DNA from: Micromonospora parva
GTDB lineage: Bacteria > Actinomycetota > Actinomycetes > Mycobacteriales > Micromonosporaceae
DNA length: 64,000 nt
Direction: 5' to 3'
Assembly: GCF_000718515.1 (NCBI RefSeq)
Contig: NZ_JNZS01000009.1
Location: 310,001 to 374,000 of the forward strand
Part shown: one piece after another, positions 1-7,852 of the stretch
How the letters are laid out: each line of letters starts with the position of its first letter
How positions within the stretch are numbered: position 1 is the stretch's first letter
The notes under the pieces: generated by a model
What the model was told of the DNA's origin: nothing
Database searches by the model: none
The model's input: the letters and a program-made list of their open reading frames with translations, nothing else
Position numbers and translations under genes: made by a program

Positions 1-477
1 GCCCTCGCCGACCCGGACCCGAGAGGTGTAGCTGGCGATGTCCTTACCGGCGGCCTTGAGGCTGATCTTCAGCTCGCCGGTGTCGCCGTTCGTCGCCTTG
101 TCGGTCGGCGCGATGACGACCTCGCCGAAGAAGCCGCCGAACAGCTCGTCAATGGTCACCGGGACCTGTTCGCGGCAGAGAAGTACGCCATCGCCGTCGG
201 CGGCGCAGTCGTTGCCGCTCTCGCCCGCCAGCGTGATCTTGCCGGCGAGGCTGCTGTAGTCGTAACGCACCGAGACCTCGTTGAGCACCGTGGACTCGCT
301 GCTGTACAGGGACGGAGACCGGACGACGCCAGCAGAGTCGGCGGCGACGGTGACGTCCTGGAAGTACAGGTCGAACTCGGCCGCAGGGGCGGCGAAGGCG
401 GGGGTGGCGGAGGCGGCGACGAACGCGCCTGCGACGCCCAGCCCGGCGAGCCAACGCCGGGTGGAGTGGGTGAGCAT
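1..477 (-). CDS. Secreted cell-surface protein, N-terminal part (cut by window edge)
   Basis: The 159 visible codons open with a Sec signal peptide: a basic MLTHSTRRWL start, a hydrophobic core, and likely cleavage after the AFA near residue 29. The reading frame is still open at the window edge, so the C-terminus is not seen. The mature part resembles the protein at 2277-3848 block by block: a YFQD motif after the signal peptide, SVRYDYxSLAxKIT, two cysteines about ten residues apart, and SYTSRVRVGEG. The two are therefore paralogues, and this one probably also ends in a sorting signal, though that is inference. The ATG has GGAGGA eight bases upstream. Function is unknown; a surface adhesion or wall-associated role is a guess from architecture. 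Confidence 0.75.
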   Translation of the reverse strand, partial: MLTHSTRRWLAGLGVAGAFVAASATPAFAAPAAEFDLYFQDVTVAADSAGVVRSPSLYSSESTVLNEVSVRYDYSSLAGKITLAGESGNDCAADGDGVLLCREQVPVTIDELFGGFFGEVVIAPTDKATNGDTGELKISLKAAGKDIASYTSRVRVGEG

Positions 478-657
478 GAGGGGGTTCCTCCAGTTGGGGG
501 ATCAGGTGGAGCCTGCGGATCTTAAGGAATCGCTCAGGCTCACTGCACCCCGTGGAGCCGCCCATTGCCTAAGACGAGCCAAAAGGTTGATCAGAGTCAC
601 CGCAATGTTCGGTCGGTCCGCTCCCGTCATCTGTGACAGGAGCCCCCGGGAGGTGCA

Positions 658-1137
658 GTGACGTACGAGGAGTTCGCGGACACGCGGCTGGCCCCGCTGC
701 TGCGGTATGCGGTGATGCTGACCGGTGACCCGCACCAGGCCCAGGACCTGGTTCAGGAAACCATGGTCCGGGTCCAGCTCAACTGGCGTCGGGTCGCCCG
801 CGCGGACTCGCCGGAGCGGTACGTGCGCCGGATGCTCACCAACCAGTACGTCGACTGGCGGCGCGGCTCGTGGGTTCGCCGGGTGCTGCTGCGCGGGGAA
901 CCCGACGCGTCGGTGCCGGCGCTCACCGACCATGCCCAGTCCGCCGTGGACCGGGATCAGATCTGGTCCTGGCTGTCTCGGCTGCCACGCCGGCAGCGGG
1001 CCGCTCTGGTGCTGCGTTACTACGAGGACCTGCCCGACATGGAGATCGCCGACATCCTCGGCTGTGCCGTCGGGACCGTTCGTTCGTCCATCTCCCGGGC
1101 CCTGGCGACGCTCCGGGCCGAGTACGTGGAGGCGTGA
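658..1137 (+). CDS. SigE-family ECF RNA polymerase sigma factor
   Basis: This 159-residue protein has the two-domain layout of short actinobacterial SigE-type sigma factors. Region 2 contains the Q-D-L-V-Q-E-T block used for core and -10 recognition. Region 4 begins LPRRQRAALVLRYYEDL and ends in a helix-turn-helix with GCAVGTVRSSISRAL. It starts at GTG with GGGAGG just upstream. Its stop codon sits two bases before the ATG of the LCP gene, so the two are one transcriptional unit. No classical zinc-binding anti-sigma gene is adjacent; the downstream membrane-anchored LCP protein may be its partner or target, which is inference. Confidence 0.9.
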   Translation: MTYEEFADTRLAPLLRYAVMLTGDPHQAQDLVQETMVRVQLNWRRVARADSPERYVRRMLTNQYVDWRRGSWVRRVLLRGEPDASVPALTDHAQSAVDRDQIWSWLSRLPRRQRAALVLRYYEDLPDMEIADILGCAVGTVRSSISRALATLRAEYVEA

Positions 1138-1139
1138 CC

Positions 1140-2201
1140 ATGATCGAGGATGACCTGCGTGCCGCGTTCGTTCGGCACGAACCGTTGACCCCGTCGACCG
1201 GCCCACTGCGGGCGTCGATCGACCGGCTCGCCGCTACCCGCCGTCGCCGCCGGCAGCGGTTCCAGGCCGCCGGTGTCACGCTCGCCCTGCTCGCCGCGCT
1301 CGGAGTCGGGGTGCCGCAACTGCGCCCCGACCGGCCGGTCGACGGCCCGTCGCTGTCCGGTCAACCGGCTGGCACGCCGTCCGAGGCGCTGAACGTCCTG
1401 CTGCTCGGGGTCGACGGCTTCGGTGAGCAACCGTCGTACCGGTTGGCGGACTCCGTCCTGCTGGTGCACATCCCGGCCGACCGGAGCCGGCCGTACCTCA
1501 TCTCGTTGCCGCGCGACCTGGGGGTGTCGATCCCCGGCCGGGGGGTCGACAAGCTCAACAGCGCGTTCTTCACCGGTGCCGGCGAGCCCCGGCCCGACCT
1601 GGACGCCGGCTACGACCTGACCCGCCGGGTGGTCGCCGACCTGACCGGGGTACGCGTCGACGCCGGCGCGGTGCTGACCTTCGCGGGGCTGCGCCGGATC
1701 ACCGACGCGGTCGACGGGGTGCAGGTCTGCCTGCCGAAGGAGGTCGAGTCCTGGCACACCCGTCGGACCTTCCCGGCCGGCTGTCAGCGGCTCGACGGCG
1801 CTGCCTCGGTCGACCTGCTGCGGCAACGGCGGGACCTTCCCGACGGCGCGTTCGACCGGGACCGTAACGCCCAGCGCTATGTCGCCGGTCTGATCCGAGC
1901 GGTGTCCGCTAAGGACGTGCTGAGCAACCCGGTGCGGCTCGCCGGGCTGCTGTCGGCCCCCGGTAAGGGTCTGGCGGTCGACGACGACGGCCTGCCGCTG
2001 ACCAGGCTGGTGGCGGTGCTACCCGAGATGGACAGCGTCGACCCGGTGGGGCTCAGCCTCCCGGTCGGCGAGCCGGTGGACGACCGTACGCTGCTGCCGC
2101 TGGACCCGAAGCTGGGCAAGGCGTTTCTCGCCGCGCTGGCCGAGGACCGGTTGGCGCAGTGGGTGGCCCAGCACCCGGAGCGGGTCAACCCCGTTCGGTG
2201 A
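1140..2201 (+). CDS. LytR-CpsA-Psr (LCP) family wall-polymer ligase
   Basis: A membrane-anchored extracytoplasmic enzyme of the family that transfers undecaprenyl-linked glycopolymers onto peptidoglycan. After a basic cytoplasmic stretch (RRRRRQR, residues 35-40) comes one membrane segment at about 42-60. The LCP domain starts near 84 with LNVLLLGVDG; its phosphate-binding arginine and aspartate appear in ISLPRDLGVS (121-130), followed by DKLNSAF. The length of 353 residues is normal, without a C-terminal LytR_C domain. The ATG at 1140 is preferred over the in-frame GTG at 1134 because GGAGG lies seven bases before it. It is coupled to the sigma factor upstream and lies between two surface-protein genes. 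Confidence 0.88.
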   Translation: MIEDDLRAAFVRHEPLTPSTGPLRASIDRLAATRRRRRQRFQAAGVTLALLAALGVGVPQLRPDRPVDGPSLSGQPAGTPSEALNVLLLGVDGFGEQPSYRLADSVLLVHIPADRSRPYLISLPRDLGVSIPGRGVDKLNSAFFTGAGEPRPDLDAGYDLTRRVVADLTGVRVDAGAVLTFAGLRRITDAVDGVQVCLPKEVESWHTRRTFPAGCQRLDGAASVDLLRQRRDLPDGAFDRDRNAQRYVAGLIRAVSAKDVLSNPVRLAGLLSAPGKGLAVDDDGLPLTRLVAVLPEMDSVDPVGLSLPVGEPVDDRTLLPLDPKLGKAFLAALAEDRLAQWVAQHPERVNPVR

Positions 2202-2222
2202 CGGGGGACGGGGCGTTCGCGA

Positions 2223-2261
2223 CGGTGCCCCGCCGGCCGGGTACGGGACGGCGGGGCACCG
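2223..2261. terminator. Hairpin between convergent LCP and surface-protein genes
   Basis: Perfect 13-bp inverted repeat (CGGTGCCCCGCCG and its complement) separated by 13 bases in the 75-base gap between two converging genes. It probably terminates both. There is no clear T-tract on either strand, as is common in high-GC actinobacteria. Confidence 0.6.
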
Positions 2262-2276
2262 GTCGTGCGGGGTGGG

Positions 2277-3848
2277 TCAGGCGACGAAGCGGCTGTTCCG
2301 GCGGCGGGCGATCAGGTAGCTGCCCGCACCGGTGACGAGCAGCAGGACGCCGAGGCCGGCGATCAGGTTGGTGGGGGCGCCGGTGATGGGCAGCGAACCG
2401 CCGCCGCCGCCACCGCCGCCATCGCCGTCGTCCTGACCGCCGCCGCTCTGGGCCGCGTTGACCACGATGGCGGCCTTGTCGTTGGCCGGTTTGATGTCGG
2501 CCTTGAAGCCGCCACCGGCGGGGCATTCGCACGGCGCGTTGACCCGTACCGCGCCCCGGGCGTTGGGGATGACCTTGTCGATGCGCAGCCGGAACGCCAT
2601 GGTGTAGGTCTTCCCGGCCACCAGGAGCATCTCCGACGCGCACAGGTACGTGCGGGTGCTGTCCTGCCGCAACCAGCAGTTCTTGGGAACCTCGACGGCG
2701 GAGGTGCCCGGCGGCAGCTCGACGTCGGTGTGGGTGGCGGCCTCGTACTCCTCGCTCACATTGTCGAGCGTCGCCGGGCCGTTGTTCCGGAAGCCGACGG
2801 TGGCCGTGACGACGGTGCCGGCCGTGCCCTTGAGCGCGGCCCCGATCGCCGCGAGGTCGGTGCCGTTCGTGCCGGTGGCCTTGATGGTCCACCCGGTGTA
2901 GTCGTTGCCCGGGTTGACGTCGGTCTGGTCGGCCTGCCGGGTGGCGCCGGACGTCTTGGCCAGGGTCAGCTTCGGGCCGCTGCCGGGGGTGGCCGCCCGG
3001 GCGCCGACTGCTTTCCGCACCTTGGTCAGGTCCTCGAAGTCGGCCACCGTCATGAACTGGGCGTAGCCGGACTGGTTGGTGGGGGCATAGGTGTCCCTGG
3101 CGAGTTCGAGTTTCAGCGTGGCGGCCAGCCCGGTGCCCACCGGGATCTCCTCGTCGAACTGACAGGAGACCAGGTGGTCGTCGGCGTAGCGGCAGTTGCT
3201 GAACCGGTCAGTGGTCCGGATCGAGTAGGCGAGGTCGAAGACCGCGACGAACCCCTCGACCGTCCGGTCGCCGGCGTTGGCCACGACCAGCGGCACCGAG
3301 AACTTCCCACCCGGCTTGGCCGAGGCGGTGGTGAACGGCCCGCCGGCCAGGTCGACGCCCTCGCCGACCCGGACGCGCGAGGTGTAGCTGCCGCTGCGCC
3401 CGCCGGCCGCCTGGAAACTGACCACGACGTCCCCGGAGTCACCGGGCTGCGCATCCTCGGTGAGGCCGATGCGCACCCGCTTGAGCCCGTTGCGGTAGAT
3501 CCCGCTGCCGAGCGGCGGCTCCTCGTAGAGGACGACGTCGAAGGGCTCCTCGCAGACGAGAACGCCCGGCTCCGGGGCGGTGCACCGCTGGCCGTCCTCC
3601 TCGGAGACGACGGTGATCTTGTTGGCCAGGGAGCGATAGTCGTACCGCACGGAGACCTTGGACAGGGTCGTCGGCTCGTTGGCGTACAGGAGCAGGGCGC
3701 GGGTGGCCGGCTCCGAACCGACGGCCAGTGTGGTGTCCTGGAAGTAGGGCGCGATCGGGGCCGCGGCGACGGCGGGCGTGGCGGAGGCAGCGACCAACGC
3801 GCCGGCGGCGCCGAGCCCGGTCAGCCAGCGGAGCCAGTGCTTGAGCAT
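2277..3848 (-). CDS. LPXTG-type wall-anchored surface protein
   Basis: A 523-residue exported protein. The signal peptide (MLKHWLRWL, hydrophobic core, cleavage near ATPAVAA at residue 28) leads into a beta-rich extracellular region with several cysteine pairs, possibly Ig-like or DUF11-like folds. A glycine and aspartate run (QDDGDGG followed by poly-Gly) precedes the sorting signal: LPITG at about 486-490, a hydrophobic segment, then ARRRNSR. That is a complete sortase substrate tail. The ATG at 3848 is chosen over upstream in-frame starts because GGGAGGA lies directly before it and the signal peptide begins there. It is a paralogue of the partial gene at 1-477; the sigE-LCP pair lies between them. 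The ligand is unknown. Confidence 0.82.
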   Translation of the reverse strand: MLKHWLRWLTGLGAAGALVAASATPAVAAAPIAPYFQDTTLAVGSEPATRALLLYANEPTTLSKVSVRYDYRSLANKITVVSEEDGQRCTAPEPGVLVCEEPFDVVLYEEPPLGSGIYRNGLKRVRIGLTEDAQPGDSGDVVVSFQAAGGRSGSYTSRVRVGEGVDLAGGPFTTASAKPGGKFSVPLVVANAGDRTVEGFVAVFDLAYSIRTTDRFSNCRYADDHLVSCQFDEEIPVGTGLAATLKLELARDTYAPTNQSGYAQFMTVADFEDLTKVRKAVGARAATPGSGPKLTLAKTSGATRQADQTDVNPGNDYTGWTIKATGTNGTDLAAIGAALKGTAGTVVTATVGFRNNGPATLDNVSEEYEAATHTDVELPPGTSAVEVPKNCWLRQDSTRTYLCASEMLLVAGKTYTMAFRLRIDKVIPNARGAVRVNAPCECPAGGGFKADIKPANDKAAIVVNAAQSGGGQDDGDGGGGGGGGSLPITGAPTNLIAGLGVLLLVTGAGSYLIARRRNSRFVA

Positions 3849-3996
3849 GGGGGTCCTCCCGTGGGGATGCCTATGGCGCTCGTCCAACCTAGGGAGCCGT
3901 CAGCTCCTCCGGTAACCCTTTGGGATCGATATTTGTCGAACGGCCCGAACGGTTGAGCACCCTCTGGCGCAACGGGCAGCCGTCCCGGTGGCGGGA

Positions 3997-4209
3997 TCAG
4001 CGGTAGTCGTCCTCGTCCCCGGTGACCACCCGGGCCTGCTCCATCGCGTCCCAGTCGTCGACCTCCAGGCCGCGGTGCGGCTCACCGTCGGTGTCGGCGG
4101 GGCCGGCGACGGTGGCCTGCTCGACCGCGTCCGCCGGATCGGCCTCCGGGTCGCGTTCGTCGGCTGCGAGGTGGTCGCCGGGGGTGAAGTCCTCATCGGG
4201 CTGACCCAT
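3997..4209 (-). CDS. Small acidic hypothetical protein
   Basis: A 70-residue, strongly acidic, probably disordered protein beginning MGQPDEDFTPGDHL and containing DPEADPADAVEQATV, then ending GDEDDYR. Similar short E/D/A-rich proteins with a PEADPADAxEQ core are common in actinobacteria, but I know no function for them. The ATG at 4209 is chosen because GGGAGGG stands six bases upstream; a longer reading frame through 4491 has no comparable site and overlaps the divergent neighbour. It is divergent from the membrane protein that follows. Confidence 0.6.
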   Translation of the reverse strand: MGQPDEDFTPGDHLAADERDPEADPADAVEQATVAGPADTDGEPHRGLEVDDWDAMEQARVVTGDEDDYR

Positions 4210-4333
4210 CGTCCCTCCCGGGGGTCTCGGGGCACGGTTCCCACCCACCGTACGGGCTGGGCGGGCGTACCGCCCGGAAGCGGAGTAGGCCGAATCAGCC
4301 CTCGGCGACGTGACCCGATGCCAGGATGGTGCC

Positions 4334-4717
4334 GTGGGCTTCCTCATCAGACTGGCGATCACCGCTGTCGCGTTGTGGATAACCACGCTGATCGTGCCCG
4401 GGGTGGACGTGCACGCCCGATCGGGTGGCAACACCGCCCTCACCCTGATCGTGGTGGCGCTGATCTTCGGCGTGATCAACGCGGTGCTCAAACCGGTGAT
4501 CCGGGTTGTCGGCTGCGTGTTCTACCTGCCGACCCTGGGCCTGTTCGCGCTGGTGGTCAACGCGTTGCTGTTCCTGCTCACCGACCGGATCGCCCGCGGG
4601 CTGGACCTGCCGTTCCAGGTGGACGGATTCTGGGCGGCGTTCTGGGGAGCCATCGTGATGACAGTGGTGACCTGGTTGATCAGCGTCATCGTGCCGGACA
4701 ACCCGGGCCGCCGGTGA
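4334..4717 (+). CDS. Phage-holin-family small membrane protein (Phage_holin_4_2 type)
   Basis: A 127-residue protein with four predicted membrane helices: FLIRLAITAVALWITTLIVP, TALTLIVVALIFGVINAVL, FYLPTLGLFALVVNALLFLL and WAAFWGAIVMTVVTWLISV. Between helices it carries the family hallmark NAVLKPVIRVV, and it ends in a short basic tail. Despite the family name this is a chromosomal membrane protein, not evidence of a prophage, since no phage genes surround it. The GTG at 4334 fits the usual family start (GFLIRL); an ATG 24 bases upstream would add eight non-conserved residues. Confidence 0.7.
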   Translation: MGFLIRLAITAVALWITTLIVPGVDVHARSGGNTALTLIVVALIFGVINAVLKPVIRVVGCVFYLPTLGLFALVVNALLFLLTDRIARGLDLPFQVDGFWAAFWGAIVMTVVTWLISVIVPDNPGRR

Positions 4718-4852
4718 ACGGCTAGCACCCGGGTCGGTTGTTCCGGCGCACCTCACCTACGGGATACTTCCGGCGGAGGACAGCGCGGTCCGGCGCACAA
4801 ATGAAGAACAGCGGCCAGCACGGCCGAGAGTGGTAAGTAAGGAGCGCATCAC

Positions 4853-5878
<1,026 letters not shown>

Positions 5879-5891
5879 CGACGTCCCACCC

Positions 5892-5922
5892 ACGGCCGGC
5901 TCCCCGCACGGGGGCCGGCCGT
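5892..5922. terminator. Bidirectional hairpin after fba
   Basis: Inverted repeat ACGGCCGGC(T)CCCC / GGGG(G)CCGGCCGT around a four-base loop, filling the 57-base gap between the converging fba and LOG-family genes. It is followed on the plus strand by a short GTCGTCAG direct repeat rather than a T-tract. Confidence 0.65.
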
Positions 5923-5935
5923 CGTCGTCAGGTCG

Positions 5936-7129
5936 TCAGGTCGTCAGCAGGCGTACGGCCTCGCGAACGTCATCGGTCAGGTGGATCGTCGACGACAGGT
6001 CACCGAACGGGGACGCGGCCAGCAGCGGGCGCAGCAGCGCCTCCACCGGCAACTCCCCGGTCCAGTAGTCGCGGTCCAGGAAGATGTACGCCCCGCTGGC
6101 CCCGTCGGTGCCGTAGTAGGTCTTGGTGGCCGCCTGGAACACCTCCTGCACGGTGCCCGCCCGCCCCGGCGCGAAGACGATGCCACCCCGGGCGAGGCGC
6201 AGGATGGTGTCCTCCCGGATCGCGTTCGAGAAGTACTTGGCGATCCGCCCCGCGAACAGGTTCGCCGGCTCGTGCCCGTACAGCCAGGTCGGAATGGCCA
6301 GCCCGCCCGCCCGCGCCCAGCCCAGCTCGGCGCCACGCTGCCGGGGCACCCCCGCGTACCGTTGCCGGACCGTCAACGCCGTGGCCGTGTACCGGTGGTG
6401 GTCGGTGAAGTCCGGGGCGGTGGCCAACAGGTCGATCGCCGCCGTGACCTCGGCCGCCGGCTGGTCCGCCAGGTAGGCGCCGAGGTTCGCGGCCTCCATC
6501 ACCCCGGGGCCGCCACCGGTCACCACCAGCCGGTCGGCCCGCGCCAGCTCCCAACCCAGCACGGCCGCCATCCGGTACGCGGGACTGCCGCGCCGCACCG
6601 CGTGGCCACCCATGATGCCCACCACCGACTGCGGCCCGTACGCAGCCAACCAGACCCGGGTGGCGTCGGCCAGCGCGTTGTCCACGCCGTGGTCGTGCAG
6701 CCGCTGACCCAGCGCCTCCCTGACGTCCGGCAGCGCGCCGCCGTGCGCCCGGTAGTGGTCGTACACCCGGGTGTCGTACATCCCGGTGAACCCGCCCTCG
6801 GCGAACCCGGCGGCCAGCTCCTCCGGGGTGTAGAGGTGGGTCGGCTGGGTCGGGTACGGCAACCCGGAGAACGGCGGCACCACGTTCGCGCCGCGCCGGA
6901 CCAGGTCGGCGCCCACGTCCCGGGCCGCGAACCGGCAACCGACGAAGAGGGTGCCGGTGACGTCGACACCGGTCAGGTCGGGCACCGGCGCGAGGTCGAG
7001 CCGCAAACCCTGCACGGTCAGCCCGGTCAGCCGACCGGTGGTCAGCTGCTGGTCGAACTCGGCCCGGGTCTGGATCTCGCCGGCGTGCAGGTGCGGTTCG
7101 ATGACGTCTGCGGGAGGTGGGGTCGGCAC
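5936..7129 (-). CDS. LOG-like Rossmann-fold nucleotide-binding protein
   Basis: A 397-residue protein related to the LOG/lysine-decarboxylase-like fold, whose studied members are nucleotide 5'-monophosphate phosphoribohydrolases. Near residue 200 it has TGGGPGVMEAAN, the glycine-rich motif, and near 319 PGRAGTVQEVF in the position of the catalytic PGGxGTxxE. An Arg-Ala thus replaces the usual second Gly pair, while the catalytic Glu is kept. The extra ~130 N-terminal residues contain an LTGLTVQGLRL/LTGVDVTGTLF stretch resembling degenerate pentapeptide repeats. It starts at GTG. The substrate cannot be told from sequence. Confidence 0.7.
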   Translation of the reverse strand: MPTPPPADVIEPHLHAGEIQTRAEFDQQLTTGRLTGLTVQGLRLDLAPVPDLTGVDVTGTLFVGCRFAARDVGADLVRRGANVVPPFSGLPYPTQPTHLYTPEELAAGFAEGGFTGMYDTRVYDHYRAHGGALPDVREALGQRLHDHGVDNALADATRVWLAAYGPQSVVGIMGGHAVRRGSPAYRMAAVLGWELARADRLVVTGGGPGVMEAANLGAYLADQPAAEVTAAIDLLATAPDFTDHHRYTATALTVRQRYAGVPRQRGAELGWARAGGLAIPTWLYGHEPANLFAGRIAKYFSNAIREDTILRLARGGIVFAPGRAGTVQEVFQAATKTYYGTDGASGAYIFLDRDYWTGELPVEALLRPLLAASPFGDLSSTIHLTDDVREAVRLLTT

Positions 7130-7187
7130 CGGGCCATCCTGCCCCTCCGCCGGGGCAGGTCAAACCTCGGGCCGGGGGCGGAACCGA

Positions 7188-7221
7188 CAGGAGCCCGGCG
7201 GTCGTGGCCACCGGGCTCCTG
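7188..7221. other. Hairpin between divergent LOG and DUF3151 genes
   Basis: Perfect 11-bp inverted repeat (CAGGAGCCCGG) with a 12-base loop, lying 59 bases upstream of the LOG gene start and 158 bases upstream of DUF3151. A terminator-like structure between two divergent genes is unusual; it could end a small transcript or lie in a leader. Confidence 0.45.
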
Positions 7222-7249
7222 CATAACCGGTTCCTGGGGAGGCTCCGGA

Positions 7250-7265
7250 CCATTAGTTGTAATGG
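7250..7265. promoter_or_regulatory. AT-rich palindrome, possible operator
   Basis: CCATTA-GTTG-TAATGG is a perfect inverted repeat, and its AT content is far above the surroundings. It lies about 114 bases before the DUF3151 start in the same intergenic region as the hairpin above. It could be a regulator site or part of a promoter; no regulator gene is adjacent. Confidence 0.4.
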
Positions 7266-7378
7266 AAAACACCAGGCGGCGGCATAGGCCGCAGGCGTGA
7301 CCAACTCCTCAGCCGTTCAGCGGAACACGTCGGCCGACCCGCTCGCGTGTCGCCCTGTCCAGCGGGTTGAATGGGGCG

Positions 7379-7807
7379 ATGCAGAACCTTTTGCCAGAGC
7401 CACCGGCCACCCGCCTGCCCGTGAACGACGAGGCCGACGCCGCCCTGGCCGCCGCCAACGAGGCCGGCACCGATGAGGCGTACGCCGACGTGGCGGCCGG
7501 CTTCCCGACCTACAGCGCCGCCTGGGCGGAGCTGGCGGCGCGGGCCTTCACGCAGGGCCAGGTGGTGACGGCGTACGCGTACGCCCGCACCGGCTACCAC
7601 CGGGGCCTCGACCAGCTGCGCCGCAGTGGGTGGAAGGGGCACGGCCCGGTGCCGTGGTCGCACGAGCCCAACCAGGGTTTCCTCCGCTGCCTGTACGTGC
7701 TGTCCCGGGCGGCCGACGAGATCGGCGAGGCCGACGAGGCGGCCCGCTGTGCCCAGTTCCTGCGCGACTGCGACCCGGAAGCGGCGGACGCGCTCGCGAG
7801 CAACTGA
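7379..7807 (+). CDS. DUF3151 family protein
   Basis: A 142-residue cytosolic protein of a family confined to actinobacteria and of unknown function. Recognisable family features are the N-terminal NLLPEPPATRLP, the helical repeat-like AYADVAAGFPTYSAAWAELAA, the conserved ARTGYHRGLDQLRRSGWKG, and VPWSHEPNQGFLRCLYVLSRAA. It is probably all-helical, TPR-like. The ATG at 7379 matches the usual family start; a TTG 12 bases upstream is an alternative. Its position between fba and purA is conserved across the phylum, hinting at a central-metabolism role, which is inference. Confidence 0.85.
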   Translation: MQNLLPEPPATRLPVNDEADAALAAANEAGTDEAYADVAAGFPTYSAAWAELAARAFTQGQVVTAYAYARTGYHRGLDQLRRSGWKGHGPVPWSHEPNQGFLRCLYVLSRAADEIGEADEAARCAQFLRDCDPEAADALASN

Positions 7808-7815
7808 CCCCACCC

Positions 7816-7847
7816 CGACGGCCGGCCCGACATCGGGCCGGCCGTCG
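7816..7847. terminator. Bidirectional hairpin after DUF3151
   Basis: Perfect 15-bp inverted repeat (CGACGGCCGGCCCGA and its complement) around two bases, in the 45-base gap between two converging genes. Confidence 0.7.
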
Positions 7848-7852
7848 GCGGG

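Noticed and set aside
4334..4717. Prophage remnant suggested by the holin-family protein
   Set aside because: No endolysin, terminase, integrase or other phage gene is nearby, and this family is widespread as chromosomal membrane proteins.
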